From Brucella daejeonensis (GTDB lineage: Bacteria > Pseudomonadota > Alphaproteobacteria > Rhizobiales > Rhizobiaceae): 44,956 nucleotides of DNA. Position 1 is the first letter of the stretch. Each line of letters begins with the position of its first letter. A program made the translations under genes and the position numbers. The notes beneath the pieces are model-generated. The model was given only the letters and a program-made list of their open reading frames with translations, was not told the origin of the DNA and did no database searches. The DNA lies in contig NZ_JACIJG010000026.1 in NCBI RefSeq assembly GCF_014199265.1, forward strand, positions 1 to 44,956, written 5' to 3'. Positions 17,721 through 27,650 of this stretch are shown piece by piece.

Positions 17721-18680
17721 TTAGTAGAAGTATCCGGTCAGCCTCACGCTTTCGGCCCACAATGCCTCTGCGATATTGGGATCAATTGCAAAAGGTCGAA
17801 CGCCAAAACGCTCTTGTCTTTCTACCGGTGCGATATCGCAATTTTCGCAATAAACCCCGCCAATACCCGCCAACTCGGGCGCGGTAGCGCACCAGATTGT
17901 CGTAGCAGCGCCTTGCTGTGGTGTCTTCATATCGCGATCCGGATCTATGACTGGTTGTCCGTTATTATCGATTGCGCCGAAGGAGTCGATTTCCTCCCGA
18001 CTGAGGTGACGCGCTAATGGACCGAGTATCGAGCCGGGATGTACCGAAAATGCCCTTACACCATGATTGATACCACGTGCATCAACTGCAACGGCGAAGA
18101 GCGCATTGGCTGTCTTGGCTTGACCGTAGGCGAGCCATTTGTCGTAGGGGCGTTGCACGAAATCAAGATCTTCGAGCGCAAATCCGCCCAACTGATGTCC
18201 CCGTGAGGACAGTACGATGACGCGCGCATTTTTGGCCGCGCAAAGAGCAGGCCACAAGGCCGCGGTCAGGCGAAAGTGACCAAGATGATTAGTCGCAAAC
18301 TGGCCTTCATGGCCTTCTGCATCGCGAAATAGAGGAGTGGCCATCACTCCCGCGCTGAGGATCAGAATGTCCAGGGAGCCATGCTCAATGACAAACTTAT
18401 CCGCAAAGCTGCGAACAGAGGCGGGATCAAGGAGATCCATCGCGAATAGTTCAACATTTGGAATATTGCATAGCATCTTGCCGGCGGTGCCAATGTCGCG
18501 TACCGGAACGATCACGCGGGCCCCTCTCCATGCCAGAATACGCACCGTTTCAAGGCCGAGATTTGACGCGCCGCCTGTCACAACGGCAGTCTTTCCAGTG
18601 AGGTCGATATCGCGAATAACCTCTTGGGCAGTAGTATATGGGCCGAATGGGGTGCCAAGCGGCATTTGACCGTGCTGCAT
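17721..18680 (-). CDS. Short-chain dehydrogenase/reductase
   Basis: A 319-residue SDR of the retinol-dehydrogenase/WWOX-like branch. The NAD(P) site is TGKTAVVTGGASNLGLETV (TGxxxxxG). LILSAGVM replaces the usual NNAG, catalytic Ser is in VIVLSSRGH, and Tyr/Lys in YGQAK (YxxxK). The substrate is unknown (small carbonyl or alcohol). The ATG at 18680 has AGGAG upstream. It is divergent from an AraC-family gene 93 bp away, which is its likely regulator. Confidence 0.92.
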   Translation of the reverse strand: MQHGQMPLGTPFGPYTTAQEVIRDIDLTGKTAVVTGGASNLGLETVRILAWRGARVIVPVRDIGTAGKMLCNIPNVELFAMDLLDPASVRSFADKFVIEHGSLDILILSAGVMATPLFRDAEGHEGQFATNHLGHFRLTAALWPALCAAKNARVIVLSSRGHQLGGFALEDLDFVQRPYDKWLAYGQAKTANALFAVAVDARGINHGVRAFSVHPGSILGPLARHLSREEIDSFGAIDNNGQPVIDPDRDMKTPQQGAATTIWCATAPELAGIGGVYCENCDIAPVERQERFGVRPFAIDPNIAEALWAESVRLTGYFY

Positions 18681-18773
18681 GTTCTTCTCCTGATTGTGCC
18701 TTTGAAAAGGTAGAAATCGATCACAGGAAAATCTATAGTCAAATGGCTCGTTTAATGTAGATATTGGCCGGTT

Positions 18774-19727
18774 ATGATGTTCAACGATCCCCTTTCCCAG
18801 TTGCTGAATTTGATGGAAGCCAGCGCGACTATGTCAGTCGGACTTGAGGCTTGCGGGCGTTGGGCAATCGACGTGCCTCCTGTAAGTGCCTTGAAATGCA
18901 ACATCATCAGGCAAGGTAGTTGTTTTCTGGAATTGCAAGGTGAGCGATTGATGCTTGCTGCAGGAGACTGTTTCCTGATCGGCCCGGATCTCCCCTTTGT
19001 CATCAGGAGTGATCTGAATTGTTCGCCCATTCCAGCGGCTGAAGTCTTTTCGCAGAAAGCCTACAAGAACCATGCAAAGCTGGACGGTGGCGCGGGGCCG
19101 GGGTTCCTTTGCCATAGTGGTCGCATGGATCTGCCTTTAAACAGCGAACTTCTGCGAGAAATCTTACCATCGATCGTCGTGATTCAAGCGGAAAGCATTG
19201 TAGCGGAACGTCTTCACTGGCTCACCAACAGGCTGGAAGAAGAGCTCGCCGGCGATGTTCCCGGTGGTGCAGCGATGGCTATTCCGATCATGCAGATGAT
19301 TTTTATTGAACTGATACGTAGTCTGCCCGTGATGACTGAGCGCAGTTGGCTCTCCGCCCTCTCAGATCCCAGAATTGGCGGTGCATTGATGGCGATCCAT
19401 CGGGACCCAGGGCACAATTGGCGGCTGGATGAACTCGCAGGCATCAGCCATCTTTCACGGTCCCAGTTCTCGGCACGGTTCCGTGCCGCCGTCGGACATA
19501 GTGCGATGGAGTATATTTTGCGCTGGCGTATGATGCAGGCGCACAAACTGCTGGCGCGACCGAATATGACAATTGCGTCTGTGGCTGCGCAACTGGGGTA
19601 CGGCTCTGAAAGCGCCTTTATTTATGCTTTTCGTCGCATCCTTGGTACGACTCCACGTCGAATGCAGCAACAAATACGCTCGTCCGAAAGCCCGAAAAAA
19701 TCCAACAAAGACAAAAAGTTGCAATAA
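18774..19727 (+). CDS. AraC-family transcriptional regulator
   Basis: A 317-residue regulator with an N-terminal cupin-type sensing domain (about residues 1-190: CGRWAIDVPPVSALKCNII, LAAGDCFLIGP). The C-terminal AraC double helix-turn-helix is DELAGISHLSRSQFSARFRA followed by SVAAQLGYGSESAFIYAFRR and GTTPRRMQ. It is divergent from the SDR at 18680, which it probably activates, with both promoters inside about 90 bp. The first of two consecutive ATGs is used. Confidence 0.92.
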   Translation: MMFNDPLSQLLNLMEASATMSVGLEACGRWAIDVPPVSALKCNIIRQGSCFLELQGERLMLAAGDCFLIGPDLPFVIRSDLNCSPIPAAEVFSQKAYKNHAKLDGGAGPGFLCHSGRMDLPLNSELLREILPSIVVIQAESIVAERLHWLTNRLEEELAGDVPGGAAMAIPIMQMIFIELIRSLPVMTERSWLSALSDPRIGGALMAIHRDPGHNWRLDELAGISHLSRSQFSARFRAAVGHSAMEYILRWRMMQAHKLLARPNMTIASVAAQLGYGSESAFIYAFRRILGTTPRRMQQQIRSSESPKKSNKDKKLQ

Positions 19728-19923
19728 TTAGACCAGCATTACTGAATAGAATAAGCGCTCCATCGGAGCTCACTAACCGGTCGATCAGGATAAGGAAATT
19801 GCCTTGCCAATCCCTTAACTCATCGGGTCAGTTCCATCAAAAATAAAGCAAGCATTCTATAGATTTCCATAGCATGCAGATCGAGAGAGTTCAGGTTAAA
19901 CTGAGCATGATGATCATCGGTGA

Positions 19924-22900
19924 ATGCTGAAAAGGCTGCGGCAAATGACGTTTACTTCTATATCGGATGAAGACGATCATACTCAGGCTATTGAAGCTGC
20001 GCGAACTGTTGAACGTGTGGTGGGGATCGCCTGGGCGACCGATAAAGATGGCGAGGTTATTTATCTGACCGAGGAGCTGCTTTCCCTTGTCCAGTCTTCA
20101 TTGGAGCAATCCAGTAAACCGATTGGTCGGGCTTTATATGGCTGGTCAAAACTTATCCATCCCGATGACCTTGAAGGTTTTGCAGCAATATGGCTCAAGT
20201 CGTTACGTACCGGTGAAAAATATAGTTTCGAACATCGGCTTTTGAGTTCGAGCGGCGCTTATCGATGGTGTCGCAGTTCCGGACAAGCTTTGCGGGATAA
20301 GCAGGGTAAAATCCGTGGCTGGTATGGAACCATAATCAATGCCGATGTCCCATCGATTGACAGCGAGCGCTTCAACCTTGTAACGAACTTGGCGTTGGAC
20401 AGAAAAGCGCGTTCCGATCAACCAGAAACACTTGATCTTACCCATCCGGACGACAGGATATCCGCATCTCATGCCGCCGCTCGTGCATTCTGGACCGGTG
20501 TTCCGCAAATCACCCGACACCGTCAACGCCAGTCCGACGGGACGTATCGCAGGATCGAGACCCGGTCGGAACCAGGCTATAGCGTCAGCGTGGATATTGG
20601 AGACTTGGTCACCGAGCAAGACCCTCCTAAACAAACAGCCGCCGAATTGCTTGGAAATAATGAGACAGAGCCGATGCGTTCGGCCAAGGTTGTAGAGAGC
20701 ATTTTCGGCAATGGTTGGGCGTTTGACGCAGCAGGAAGATGGATATTCCTCCATCCATTCGCACAGAGTTCTCTCGGTGTCACTCTGGACTATCTTAATG
20801 CGGCTGTAGATGAAGGCCATACTGCGTGGAAACGAGTACTACATCCTGATGATTATGAAGAAGTTGCGGAAAAATGGCGTCACTGCCTGGCGACCGGAGA
20901 TGACTTTAACGTAGAATTCCGTTTTCGACGAGCCAACGATGTGTATGTCTGGGCAAGAACCGCCGCCAGACCCGTACGCGACTGCAACGGGCAAATCTCA
21001 GGCTGGTACGGTATTGCACTCGATAATGATCTATATAAGAAAACCGTAACTGCGTTACGCGAGCGGGAACAAAGCCTGCAACAGCTGATAGACACAGTCC
21101 CTGCACTCGTCTGGACGATTTCGGAAAAGGGGACGCCAACTTATGTCAACAAGCGGTTTACCGAAGTAACAGGCGCGACGCTCGAGGATATCACCGCAGT
21201 CGACAAGTCTCCCAATCTCAGTGTCATCCATCCAGATGATATTCACAAGGCAAGAGATGCCATTCATCGTTCCCTGACGACGCATGAACCGTATGTTCAA
21301 AGATACCGACAGTTGCGTTCTGACGGCAATTATCGCTGGACCGAAACCCGCGCCGAACCGTTGCGAGACGAAACCGGCGCGATCGTCCAGTGGTATGGTG
21401 TCTGCGTCGATATCGACGATCTGGTAACTGCCCAAAAATCCCTGTCTGATCGGGAGCGCGAGCTTTCAATGCTCGTCGATATGGTGCCGAGCTTTATCTG
21501 GCGCCTTACCCCGGAAGGAGAGCCGAATTACTTCAACAGGCGTTTGATTGATTTCTTCGGTATGGATGTGGAGGACGCGGAAAAGATGGGGCCAAAGCGC
21601 CTGGCAGCCATCATGGAAAGCACGACACACCCCGACGACGTGGGGCGGGTATCCCAGGCGCTCAACCACAGCATTGCCACTGGCGAACGCTTTTCGATGA
21701 GATACCGACTTCGCCGGGCTGACGGCGTATATCGCTGGGTTGCCGGACAGGCAGATCCACTGCGAGACGATGATGGACGCATAATCCAATGGTATGGTCT
21801 ATCTACCGACATTGACGATCAGGTTAAAGCCGAGGACGCCCTCAGACACAGCGAGCGCCGTTATCGCGATCTTTTTCAGTACATGCCGATCGGCCTCACC
21901 CAGGTCGACGCCAAAAAACTTGTTCTTCTGTTCAATGAATTGCGGGCGCAAGGGGTGAACGACTTGCGCGACTATATTGATGAGCATCCAGAATTCCTCG
22001 CACAGGCCGTCGAGGCTCTGGAAGTCGAAGAGGTCAATCAACATATTCTCGAAATGTTTGGGGCCAAAAATGCCGATGAAATGCGCGGTTCCGCTACCCG
22101 TTACTGGCAGCCCGGCATGGACACGATCCGCCGTTCGATAGAGGCGCGCTATCGTGGAGAAGAGGTTTTTCAGGAAGAAACAAAAGTAATGCGCCTGGAC
22201 GGTCGCGTCATCGATGTCCTCTTTACGACTGCACGACCTGATGCAGTGGCTGATAAAAGTCTGGTTGGATTCATCGATATAACCCAGAGGAAGCGCGCGG
22301 AGGAAGCATTACGGGAAAGGGAACGGTCACTTTGGCGTCTGGTGGAAGCCTTACCTGTCATGATCGACTGCGCTGATGCGAACGGCGAACCGGTCTATCG
22401 GAGCGATCGATTGAGCCAATTTCTCGGCTATGGTCTCGACAGGCTCGACGAGGACGGCAAGCTCAATGCAACGCTTGATGCAGGTGTGTATCCTGACGAT
22501 TTGGCCGGAGTGAAAGAACAATATGCACATTCACTCGCTACTGGGGAGCCATATGCACGCAGACACCGTTTACGGCGTTTCGATGGGCAATATCGCTGGG
22601 TTGAGACACGGGCAGAAGCAATGCGCGACGGACAGGGTAATATTGTTCAGTGGAACGTTATATGTCTGGATATTGATCGCGAAGTCCGAGCGCAGGATGA
22701 ACTTCGTCTCACACATGAGAAATTAGCTCGAGCGAGCCAGGCCTCAAGCCTTGCAGAGCTCTCGGCGTCGATCGCACATGAGGTCAACCAGCCTTTGGCG
22801 GCTATTGTAGCCAATTCCCATGCCTGTCGGCGCTGGCTCACCGCCGAACCGCCAAACACCGAACGAGCCCTTAAGACTGTTGAACGCATCACACGGGATG

Positions 22901-23430
22901 CCACGTCTGCCGCCGACGTTGTCGGTCGAATTCGAGCTCTGTTCAGGCAGTCGGCTGACGCAAAAAAGAAAATCACGCTGAACGACGTCATCGAGGAGGT
23001 GCGCGGGCTCATGACGGAGGAACTGCTGCGTTGGCGTGTCCGCACCGTCGTCGAAATAGAGGCAGATTTACCGTATGTGATGGCGGATAGGGTCCAGATC
23101 CAGCAAGTCCTTTTGAATCTCATTCGAAATGCCATTGAAGCGATGGAAGCCATCACACGTGATCGCCACTTGAAGATCAGGGTGGTTCGCGACGGAGGTT
23201 TCATTCAGACAAAGATCAGCGACCAGGGCGTGGGAATTACATCCCCGGAAAGAATATTCGAACCGTTTATTACGACGAAAGAACAGGGAATGGGCATGGG
23301 ACTCGCGATTTCCCGTTCGATTGTCGAGGCACATGGTGGTTGCCTGTGGGCGGAAAAGAACGAGCCGTACGGAACGGCGCTAATTTTTACTCTCCCCGTG
23401 GAGGCGAAGGCGGCAAGTGATGAGCGTTAG
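19924..23430 (+). CDS. Giant multi-PAS sensor histidine kinase
   Basis: A 1168-residue cytosolic kinase without membrane segments. It has about six PAS/PAC units; PAC ends at roughly residues 140, 365, 490, 620 and 915 read GWYGTIINAD, GWYGIALDND, QWYGVCVDIDD, QWYGLSTDIDD and QWNVICLDID. There is also a longer PAS at about 640-790 ending in ITQRKRAEEAL, and a degenerate one at about 150-240. The HisKA H-box is SIAHEVNQPLAAIVANS, the N-box LLNLIRNAIEAME, and the G-boxes DQGVGI and GMGMGLAISRSIVEAHGG. Its stop lies inside the start of the first regulator gene, so it leads a kinase-RR-RR-RR operon. It is strongly similar to the orphan kinase at 4281-6599. The ligands are unknown. Confidence 0.94.
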   Translation: MLKRLRQMTFTSISDEDDHTQAIEAARTVERVVGIAWATDKDGEVIYLTEELLSLVQSSLEQSSKPIGRALYGWSKLIHPDDLEGFAAIWLKSLRTGEKYSFEHRLLSSSGAYRWCRSSGQALRDKQGKIRGWYGTIINADVPSIDSERFNLVTNLALDRKARSDQPETLDLTHPDDRISASHAAARAFWTGVPQITRHRQRQSDGTYRRIETRSEPGYSVSVDIGDLVTEQDPPKQTAAELLGNNETEPMRSAKVVESIFGNGWAFDAAGRWIFLHPFAQSSLGVTLDYLNAAVDEGHTAWKRVLHPDDYEEVAEKWRHCLATGDDFNVEFRFRRANDVYVWARTAARPVRDCNGQISGWYGIALDNDLYKKTVTALREREQSLQQLIDTVPALVWTISEKGTPTYVNKRFTEVTGATLEDITAVDKSPNLSVIHPDDIHKARDAIHRSLTTHEPYVQRYRQLRSDGNYRWTETRAEPLRDETGAIVQWYGVCVDIDDLVTAQKSLSDRERELSMLVDMVPSFIWRLTPEGEPNYFNRRLIDFFGMDVEDAEKMGPKRLAAIMESTTHPDDVGRVSQALNHSIATGERFSMRYRLRRADGVYRWVAGQADPLRDDDGRIIQWYGLSTDIDDQVKAEDALRHSERRYRDLFQYMPIGLTQVDAKKLVLLFNELRAQGVNDLRDYIDEHPEFLAQAVEALEVEEVNQHILEMFGAKNADEMRGSATRYWQPGMDTIRRSIEARYRGEEVFQEETKVMRLDGRVIDVLFTTARPDAVADKSLVGFIDITQRKRAEEALRERERSLWRLVEALPVMIDCADANGEPVYRSDRLSQFLGYGLDRLDEDGKLNATLDAGVYPDDLAGVKEQYAHSLATGEPYARRHRLRRFDGQYRWVETRAEAMRDGQGNIVQWNVICLDIDREVRAQDELRLTHEKLARASQASSLAELSASIAHEVNQPLAAIVANSHACRRWLTAEPPNTERALKTVERITRDATSAADVVGRIRALFRQSADAKKKITLNDVIEEVRGLMTEELLRWRVRTVVEIEADLPYVMADRVQIQQVLLNLIRNAIEAMEAITRDRHLKIRVVRDGGFIQTKISDQGVGITSPERIFEPFITTKEQGMGMGLAISRSIVEAHGGCLWAEKNEPYGTALIFTLPVEAKAASDER

Positions 23431-24064
23431 CCAGTTGGTATTCATTGTAGACGACGACGAGCGCATCCGCGAAGCCCTGGAGGAGCTTTTGGCTTCGTAT
23501 GGCATGCGCACTATGTCATTTGGATCGGCAAGAGATTACGTCAATGCTCACAAGCCTGATGTTCCGTCTTGCCTCGTGCTCGATGTCGAACTTCCCGATA
23601 TTAACGGTCTGGAACTGCAGAAACAGATTTCGGTGCAAGAACATCCGCCGATCGTCTTCATCACTGGACATGGCGATATTCCCAGTTCTGTTCGCGCAAT
23701 GAAGCGGGGCGCTGTCGATTTTCTGACCAAGCCCTTCAGTGACGCAAAACTCCTGGCGGCAATCAATGCGGCAATCGAACAAGATCAACAGCTACGCAAT
23801 AGTCGGGCGGAAATCGAATTGCTGAGACAGCGCTATGGAGAACTCACATCCCGAGAACGAGAGGTGCTGCCGTTAGTCGTGAGCGGTCTCCTCAATAAGC
23901 AGGCAGCTGCAGAACTCGGCATAAGCGAAGTGACGTTGCAACTCCACAGAAGGAATGTCATGCAAAAAATGGCGGCAGCGTCGCTCCCTGATCTCGTACG
24001 CATCGCGGAGAGGTTGCAAATACCGATCACCCATTCGCGCAGATCAAAAGGGGAGGAACTATGA
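23420..24064 (+). CDS. FixJ-type response regulator (first of three)
   Basis: A 214-residue regulator. The receiver domain has acidic pocket VDDDE, phosphoacceptor Asp in LVLDVELPD, Thr in FITGHGD and Lys in FLTKPF. A LuxR/FixJ helix-turn-helix follows: ELTSREREVLPLVVSGLLNKQAAAELGISEVTLQLHRRNVMQKM. GTG 23417 and ATG 23420 are both in frame and both overlap the kinase stop. It is coupled to the next gene by an ATGA overlap at 24061. It is the likely direct output of the giant kinase; targets are unknown. Confidence 0.93.
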   Translation: MSVSQLVFIVDDDERIREALEELLASYGMRTMSFGSARDYVNAHKPDVPSCLVLDVELPDINGLELQKQISVQEHPPIVFITGHGDIPSSVRAMKRGAVDFLTKPFSDAKLLAAINAAIEQDQQLRNSRAEIELLRQRYGELTSREREVLPLVVSGLLNKQAAAELGISEVTLQLHRRNVMQKMAAASLPDLVRIAERLQIPITHSRRSKGEEL

Positions 24065-24450
24065 TCGAGGAAAAGCTCGTAATTGCAGTTGTTGACGACG
24101 ATTCACGGTTACTGGAATCAATGGAAGATCTGTTGGAGTCGACAGGGTACGTGGCTCGCTGCTTTTCTTCTCCCGTCTCACTGTTAACGCGAGGGCTTGG
24201 AGGCATAGACCTTGTTATAACGGACATCGGCATGCCGGACATCAATGGCTTCGAATTGCGAGAAATAGTTCAGGAAGTTCATCCTGACATTCCTGTATTT
24301 CTCATTACAGGAAGGCATGAAATAGCAGATCAGGAGCGTGCTCAGGGAATAACAGGTTTCTTCAGGAAGCCGTTCGATGGACAGGCATTGCTTGCAGCAA
24401 TTGGTGAAGCATTACACAAGCGTCGAATGGAGGGTGGACATGAGAACTGA
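24061..24450 (+). CDS. Single-domain response regulator (receiver only)
   Basis: A 129-residue stand-alone receiver. It has acidic pair VDDDS, phosphoacceptor Asp in LVITDIGMPD, Thr in FLITGRHE and Lys in FFRKPFDG. It has no output domain. It sits between two full FixJ-type regulators, with a 4-nt ATGA overlap upstream and an 11-nt overlap downstream, so equimolar synthesis is likely. In other phosphorelays such proteins act as phosphate sinks or shuttles; that role here is inference. Confidence 0.92.
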   Translation: MIEEKLVIAVVDDDSRLLESMEDLLESTGYVARCFSSPVSLLTRGLGGIDLVITDIGMPDINGFELREIVQEVHPDIPVFLITGRHEIADQERAQGITGFFRKPFDGQALLAAIGEALHKRRMEGGHEN

Positions 24451-25123
24451 ACAGCAGTCACACAATTTGAAGCCAGGGCAATCGTCAAAACGCGCAACAG
24501 ATGCGGAGCAGCCATTCGTTGTGATCGTAGATGACGATGAGGCCATACGAGAGGCACTCTTCGAGTTGATCTTGTCGGCAGGGCTCAGACCCATAGCTTT
24601 TGCCTCTACACGCGAGTTGATTGGAACCGACCTGCTGGAAGCACCGGGTTGTTTGATCCTTGATGTGCGCATGCCCGGAACAAGTGGGTTGGATTTACAG
24701 CGACAATTGGCACAAAGCGGCAATCCCAAACCGATCATCTTCCTGACCGGGCATGGTGATATTCCGATGACTGTTGAGGCAATGAAAGCCGGTGCAGTCG
24801 ATTTCCTGACCAAACCGGTACGCGATCAAACGCTGCTCGATGCGGTTACGTCAGCAATAGAAATGGATGCGCAGCGACGTTCCCACGCAGTCATCGTCAA
24901 ACGCAATATCGAGCATCATGAGACATTGACCCCCAGAGAGCGAGAGGTCTTGCGAGAAGTGGCACGCGGGCGACTTAACAAGCAAATTGCTTTTGACCTG
25001 GGGATCAGTGAGGTAACCGTCAAGCTTCATCGGGGAAATGTCATGCGGAAGATGGAGGCATCTTCCATAGGGGAGTTGATCAGGATTTGGGAAACACTGC
25101 CATCGCAGATTCAGAATGCATGA
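24440..25123 (+). CDS. FixJ-type response regulator (third of operon)
   Basis: A 227-residue regulator. The receiver has VDDDE, Asp in LILDVRMPG, Thr in FLTGHGD and Lys in FLTKPV. The LuxR/FixJ-type HTH is TLTPREREVLREVARGRLNKQIAFDLGISEVTVKLHRGNVM. It is paralogous to the regulator at 23420. The first 25 residues before VIVDDDE are a low-complexity polar extension. The ATG at 24440 lies inside the end of the receiver-only gene, closing the operon. The two DNA-binding regulators probably recognise related sites. Confidence 0.93.
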   Translation: MRTEQQSHNLKPGQSSKRATDAEQPFVVIVDDDEAIREALFELILSAGLRPIAFASTRELIGTDLLEAPGCLILDVRMPGTSGLDLQRQLAQSGNPKPIIFLTGHGDIPMTVEAMKAGAVDFLTKPVRDQTLLDAVTSAIEMDAQRRSHAVIVKRNIEHHETLTPREREVLREVARGRLNKQIAFDLGISEVTVKLHRGNVMRKMEASSIGELIRIWETLPSQIQNA

Positions 25124-25225
25124 TACAAACCCTGCTGGAGATTGATCGTTTCAATTGGCGGAGTTCGGAAAAAAGAGTGCGACATCAATCCAAGGCTGGT
25201 TTGATGAAGAAACCTAAATATGGCC

Positions 25226-26122
25226 TCACGATGAAGCCAATGATTTTGCTCGGCTTTCGACCATATCGCAAAGAACGCGCACACGCATGGGAACCAGGCG
25301 CTTATAGGCATGCACAGCGTGAAACGGCATAGACGGAAGTGGTAGCATTTTCGAAATTTCGACCAGAGTTCCTTTTTCGAGGTCGTCCTTAACCACACAA
25401 CGCATCACAACAGCTGCACCGAGACCATGTCTGGCAGCGGCTTTCAATGCCTGGCCTGAATCGCAATCGACACGTCCTTGTGGGACGAAGTGAGTACCAT
25501 CATCCAGCTTTACGTCGTTCGGGTATCCATTGCCCATATACCTTGCAAAGGGCAACCTGGCGGCTTCCTTTATCGTGCCAGGCAAACCATGATTGTTCGC
25601 AAAATCCGGAGAACCGACCATAATCATTTCAAAATCGGCCAGTCGGCGAATGATCAAATCACCATTCTCGACCGCTCCAACTCGAAATGCCACGTCATAG
25701 TCTTCGCGAATAATATCGACGTGACGATCGGTCAGGCCGATTTCAAGATGAATTCTCGGGTAACGCGCAGCAAAGCCGGACAATATGGTGTCAAGGAACA
25801 GTGGGGCAAGTTCGCTAGACATGGAGAAGCGGACACGACCTGATATCTCCTTGCGTGCATTGATTTCATCATCGGCAATATCGAGTTCACGAAGCAGGGG
25901 AGACAGGCGCTCGAATAATAAATGTCCGTCTGCGGTCAGTACGAGAGCACGCGTCGACCTTAGAAAGAGACGCGCTTCGATGAGCTTTTCAAGTCGTCCG
26001 ACACTTCTGGAAACAACTGAAGGAGATGTCTTGAGCAGCCGAGCTGCTGCACTGAAGGAACCTGCCTCCACAGTGCGCACAAATGCCAGAAGACCTGCGG
26101 TTTCATTCAAAAGGTTTGGCAT
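25226..26122 (-). CDS. LysR-family transcriptional regulator
   Basis: A 298-residue regulator. The N-terminal winged HTH is LLAFVRTVEAGSFSAAARLL then TSPSVVSRSVGRLEKLIEARLF. The effector domain begins at about residue 90 (GRVRFSMSSELAPLFLDTIL). The start at 26122 is chosen because GGAG lies 6 nt upstream; a 12-codon longer frame is open but less supported. It is divergent from the SDR/NTF2-like pair at 26219, which it probably controls, with about 95 bp between the starts. Confidence 0.92.
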   Translation of the reverse strand: MPNLLNETAGLLAFVRTVEAGSFSAAARLLKTSPSVVSRSVGRLEKLIEARLFLRSTRALVLTADGHLLFERLSPLLRELDIADDEINARKEISGRVRFSMSSELAPLFLDTILSGFAARYPRIHLEIGLTDRHVDIIREDYDVAFRVGAVENGDLIIRRLADFEMIMVGSPDFANNHGLPGTIKEAARLPFARYMGNGYPNDVKLDDGTHFVPQGRVDCDSGQALKAAARHGLGAAVVMRCVVKDDLEKGTLVEISKMLPLPSMPFHAVHAYKRLVPMRVRVLCDMVESRAKSLASS

Positions 26123-26218
26123 TCGAACTCCGGAAGCAAAAGTGAAATACCCAGCCATGGGCTAATGGAACACAGATCAAATCCATATTTTACCCCCAGA
26201 TCAATATGGAGAAAGTAT

Positions 26219-26968
26219 ATGAGTCTTCTCAAAGACAAGGTGGCCGTCATCACAGGCGGCAACAGTGGCATCGGTAAAGCAACTGCTAAACTATTCGTGG
26301 AGAACGGAGCACAGGTCGTCATAACTGCTCGCCGACAGGACGCTTTAAACGCAGCACTGAAAGACATCGGCGGAAATGCCATTGGCATCTGCGGCGATGT
26401 CTCCGATCTTTCCCACCATAAACGGGTGGCAGATGAGATCTCCGATCGCTTCGGCGCTTTCGATATCTATTTTGCAAATGCCGGTGTCATTGACCTTAAA
26501 GCGTCTGAGGCAGTAACTGAAGATATTTATGATCGACATTTCAACATCAATACAAAAGGTGTCTTCTTCGGTGTCCAGACACTATCGCCACTCATAAATG
26601 ACGATGGCACTATTATTGTCACCAGTTCTCTGGCGGCAACCAAGGTCCTTCCTGATCATACAGTCTATGCCGGTTCGAAGGCGGCTGCGGTGGCATTTGT
26701 GAAGAATTGGGCTCTCGAATTCAAGCACAGGCGTATCAGAGCAAATGTTATCAGCCCAGGACCCACAGATACTGAAATCCTGGGCAAACTAGGAATCTCA
26801 GATGTCGAACGCGAACCGTTTCTCAAATTGATGGCCGAAACCATTCCCGCAGGCAGACTGGGAACAACTGATGAACTGGCACGAGCCGCTCTGTTCCTGG
26901 CTTCACAGGCGAGCAGCTTCATCAATGGCATTGATCTCCACGTCGATGGCGGAATGTCGCTTGTTTGA
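26219..26968 (+). CDS. Classical SDR family oxidoreductase
   Basis: A 249-residue classical SDR. The coenzyme site is VAVITGGNSGIGKATA (TGxxxGIG), the FANAG motif is present, catalytic Ser is in IIVTSSLAA, YAGSK provides Tyr and Lys, and ISPGPTDTEIL and GIDLHVDGGMSLV complete the fold. The ARR after strand 2 suggests NADPH. The ATG at 26219 has GGAGAA upstream. It is followed 13 nt later by an NTF2-like gene, so both form an operon divergent from LysR. Confidence 0.94.
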   Translation: MSLLKDKVAVITGGNSGIGKATAKLFVENGAQVVITARRQDALNAALKDIGGNAIGICGDVSDLSHHKRVADEISDRFGAFDIYFANAGVIDLKASEAVTEDIYDRHFNINTKGVFFGVQTLSPLINDDGTIIVTSSLAATKVLPDHTVYAGSKAAAVAFVKNWALEFKHRRIRANVISPGPTDTEILGKLGISDVEREPFLKLMAETIPAGRLGTTDELARAALFLASQASSFINGIDLHVDGGMSLV

Positions 26969-26981
26969 AGGATCTGGCTTT

Positions 26982-27422
26982 ATGACACAGAATAATTCTG
27001 AAATTGCTGCTTTTGTTGAGAAACTGGCAGAAGTGGGCAGCCATTATCGCATGGACGAAATGGAAGAGTTGTATTCGGAAGATCTGGCTTTCCTGGTGTT
27101 GACGCCAGATGGCGAAATCTCCCGCTTTTCGAAAGCGGGAATATTCGAGGAGTTCCGGTCACGACGAGACGCAGGGGAACTTCCTCTTCTTACCACAAAA
27201 CGATTTCTTCATATTGAAGCGCAGGGAGATGAAGCCACTGTCATTCTCTTTCGCCAGATGAGTGAGAAAGCGACCCCTGCATTTTATGAACTACGCCTTA
27301 GAAAGCAGGAGGGCAACTGGAAGGTTTGCGGTGAAACAGTATTGCCGTGGCCTGACCTTTCTCAAGCTGGCAGCTTTCTTCCTCCGCGAGAAAAGCAATT
27401 ACCAGATCAGACCGGAATTTGA
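26982..27422 (+). CDS. NTF2-like (SnoaL/DUF4440-type) protein
   Basis: A 146-residue protein of the NTF2-like cone fold. It opens with helix IAAFVEKLAEVGSHYRMDEMEELYSEDLAFLVL. DGEISRFSKAGIFEEFRSRRDAG and the C-terminal strand FYELRLRKQEGNWKVCGET complete a small-molecule-binding or enzymatic scaffold. No catalytic residues can be assigned. It is co-directional with and 13 nt after the SDR, suggesting shared regulation by the LysR protein. Confidence 0.78.
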   Translation: MTQNNSEIAAFVEKLAEVGSHYRMDEMEELYSEDLAFLVLTPDGEISRFSKAGIFEEFRSRRDAGELPLLTTKRFLHIEAQGDEATVILFRQMSEKATPAFYELRLRKQEGNWKVCGETVLPWPDLSQAGSFLPPREKQLPDQTGI

Positions 27423-27483
27423 GTGGCAACGTTAGCTTTCAAGCGGGAATAATCGTGTTTGAACGACCGTAGATATATGAAAC

Positions 27484-27509
27484 CTCGGTGGCGAACAGCT
27501 GCCACCGGG
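27484..27509. terminator. Terminator-like hairpin after the SDR/NTF2 operon
   Basis: CGGTGGC (27486-27492) and GCCACCG (27501-27507) form a GC-rich stem about 60 nt after the NTF2-like stop. No T-run follows, so termination would be weak or factor-dependent. Confidence 0.45.
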
Positions 27510-27650
27510 ATCATTCAAATCCTGTCAACAAGTATAGATTGCTCGGCAAATTAAACTCTGCAAAACTTCATCAATCTTTATATGCAGGTCAGACGTTGTT
27601 CTCGTAACAAATTTCTCTCTGACACGTTTGCAAGTTGAATTTTTTCACAG

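Noticed and set aside
20203..20820. 205-codon open frame antisense to the multi-PAS kinase
   Set aside because: Shadow of the kinase reading frame; low-quality composition and no ribosome site.
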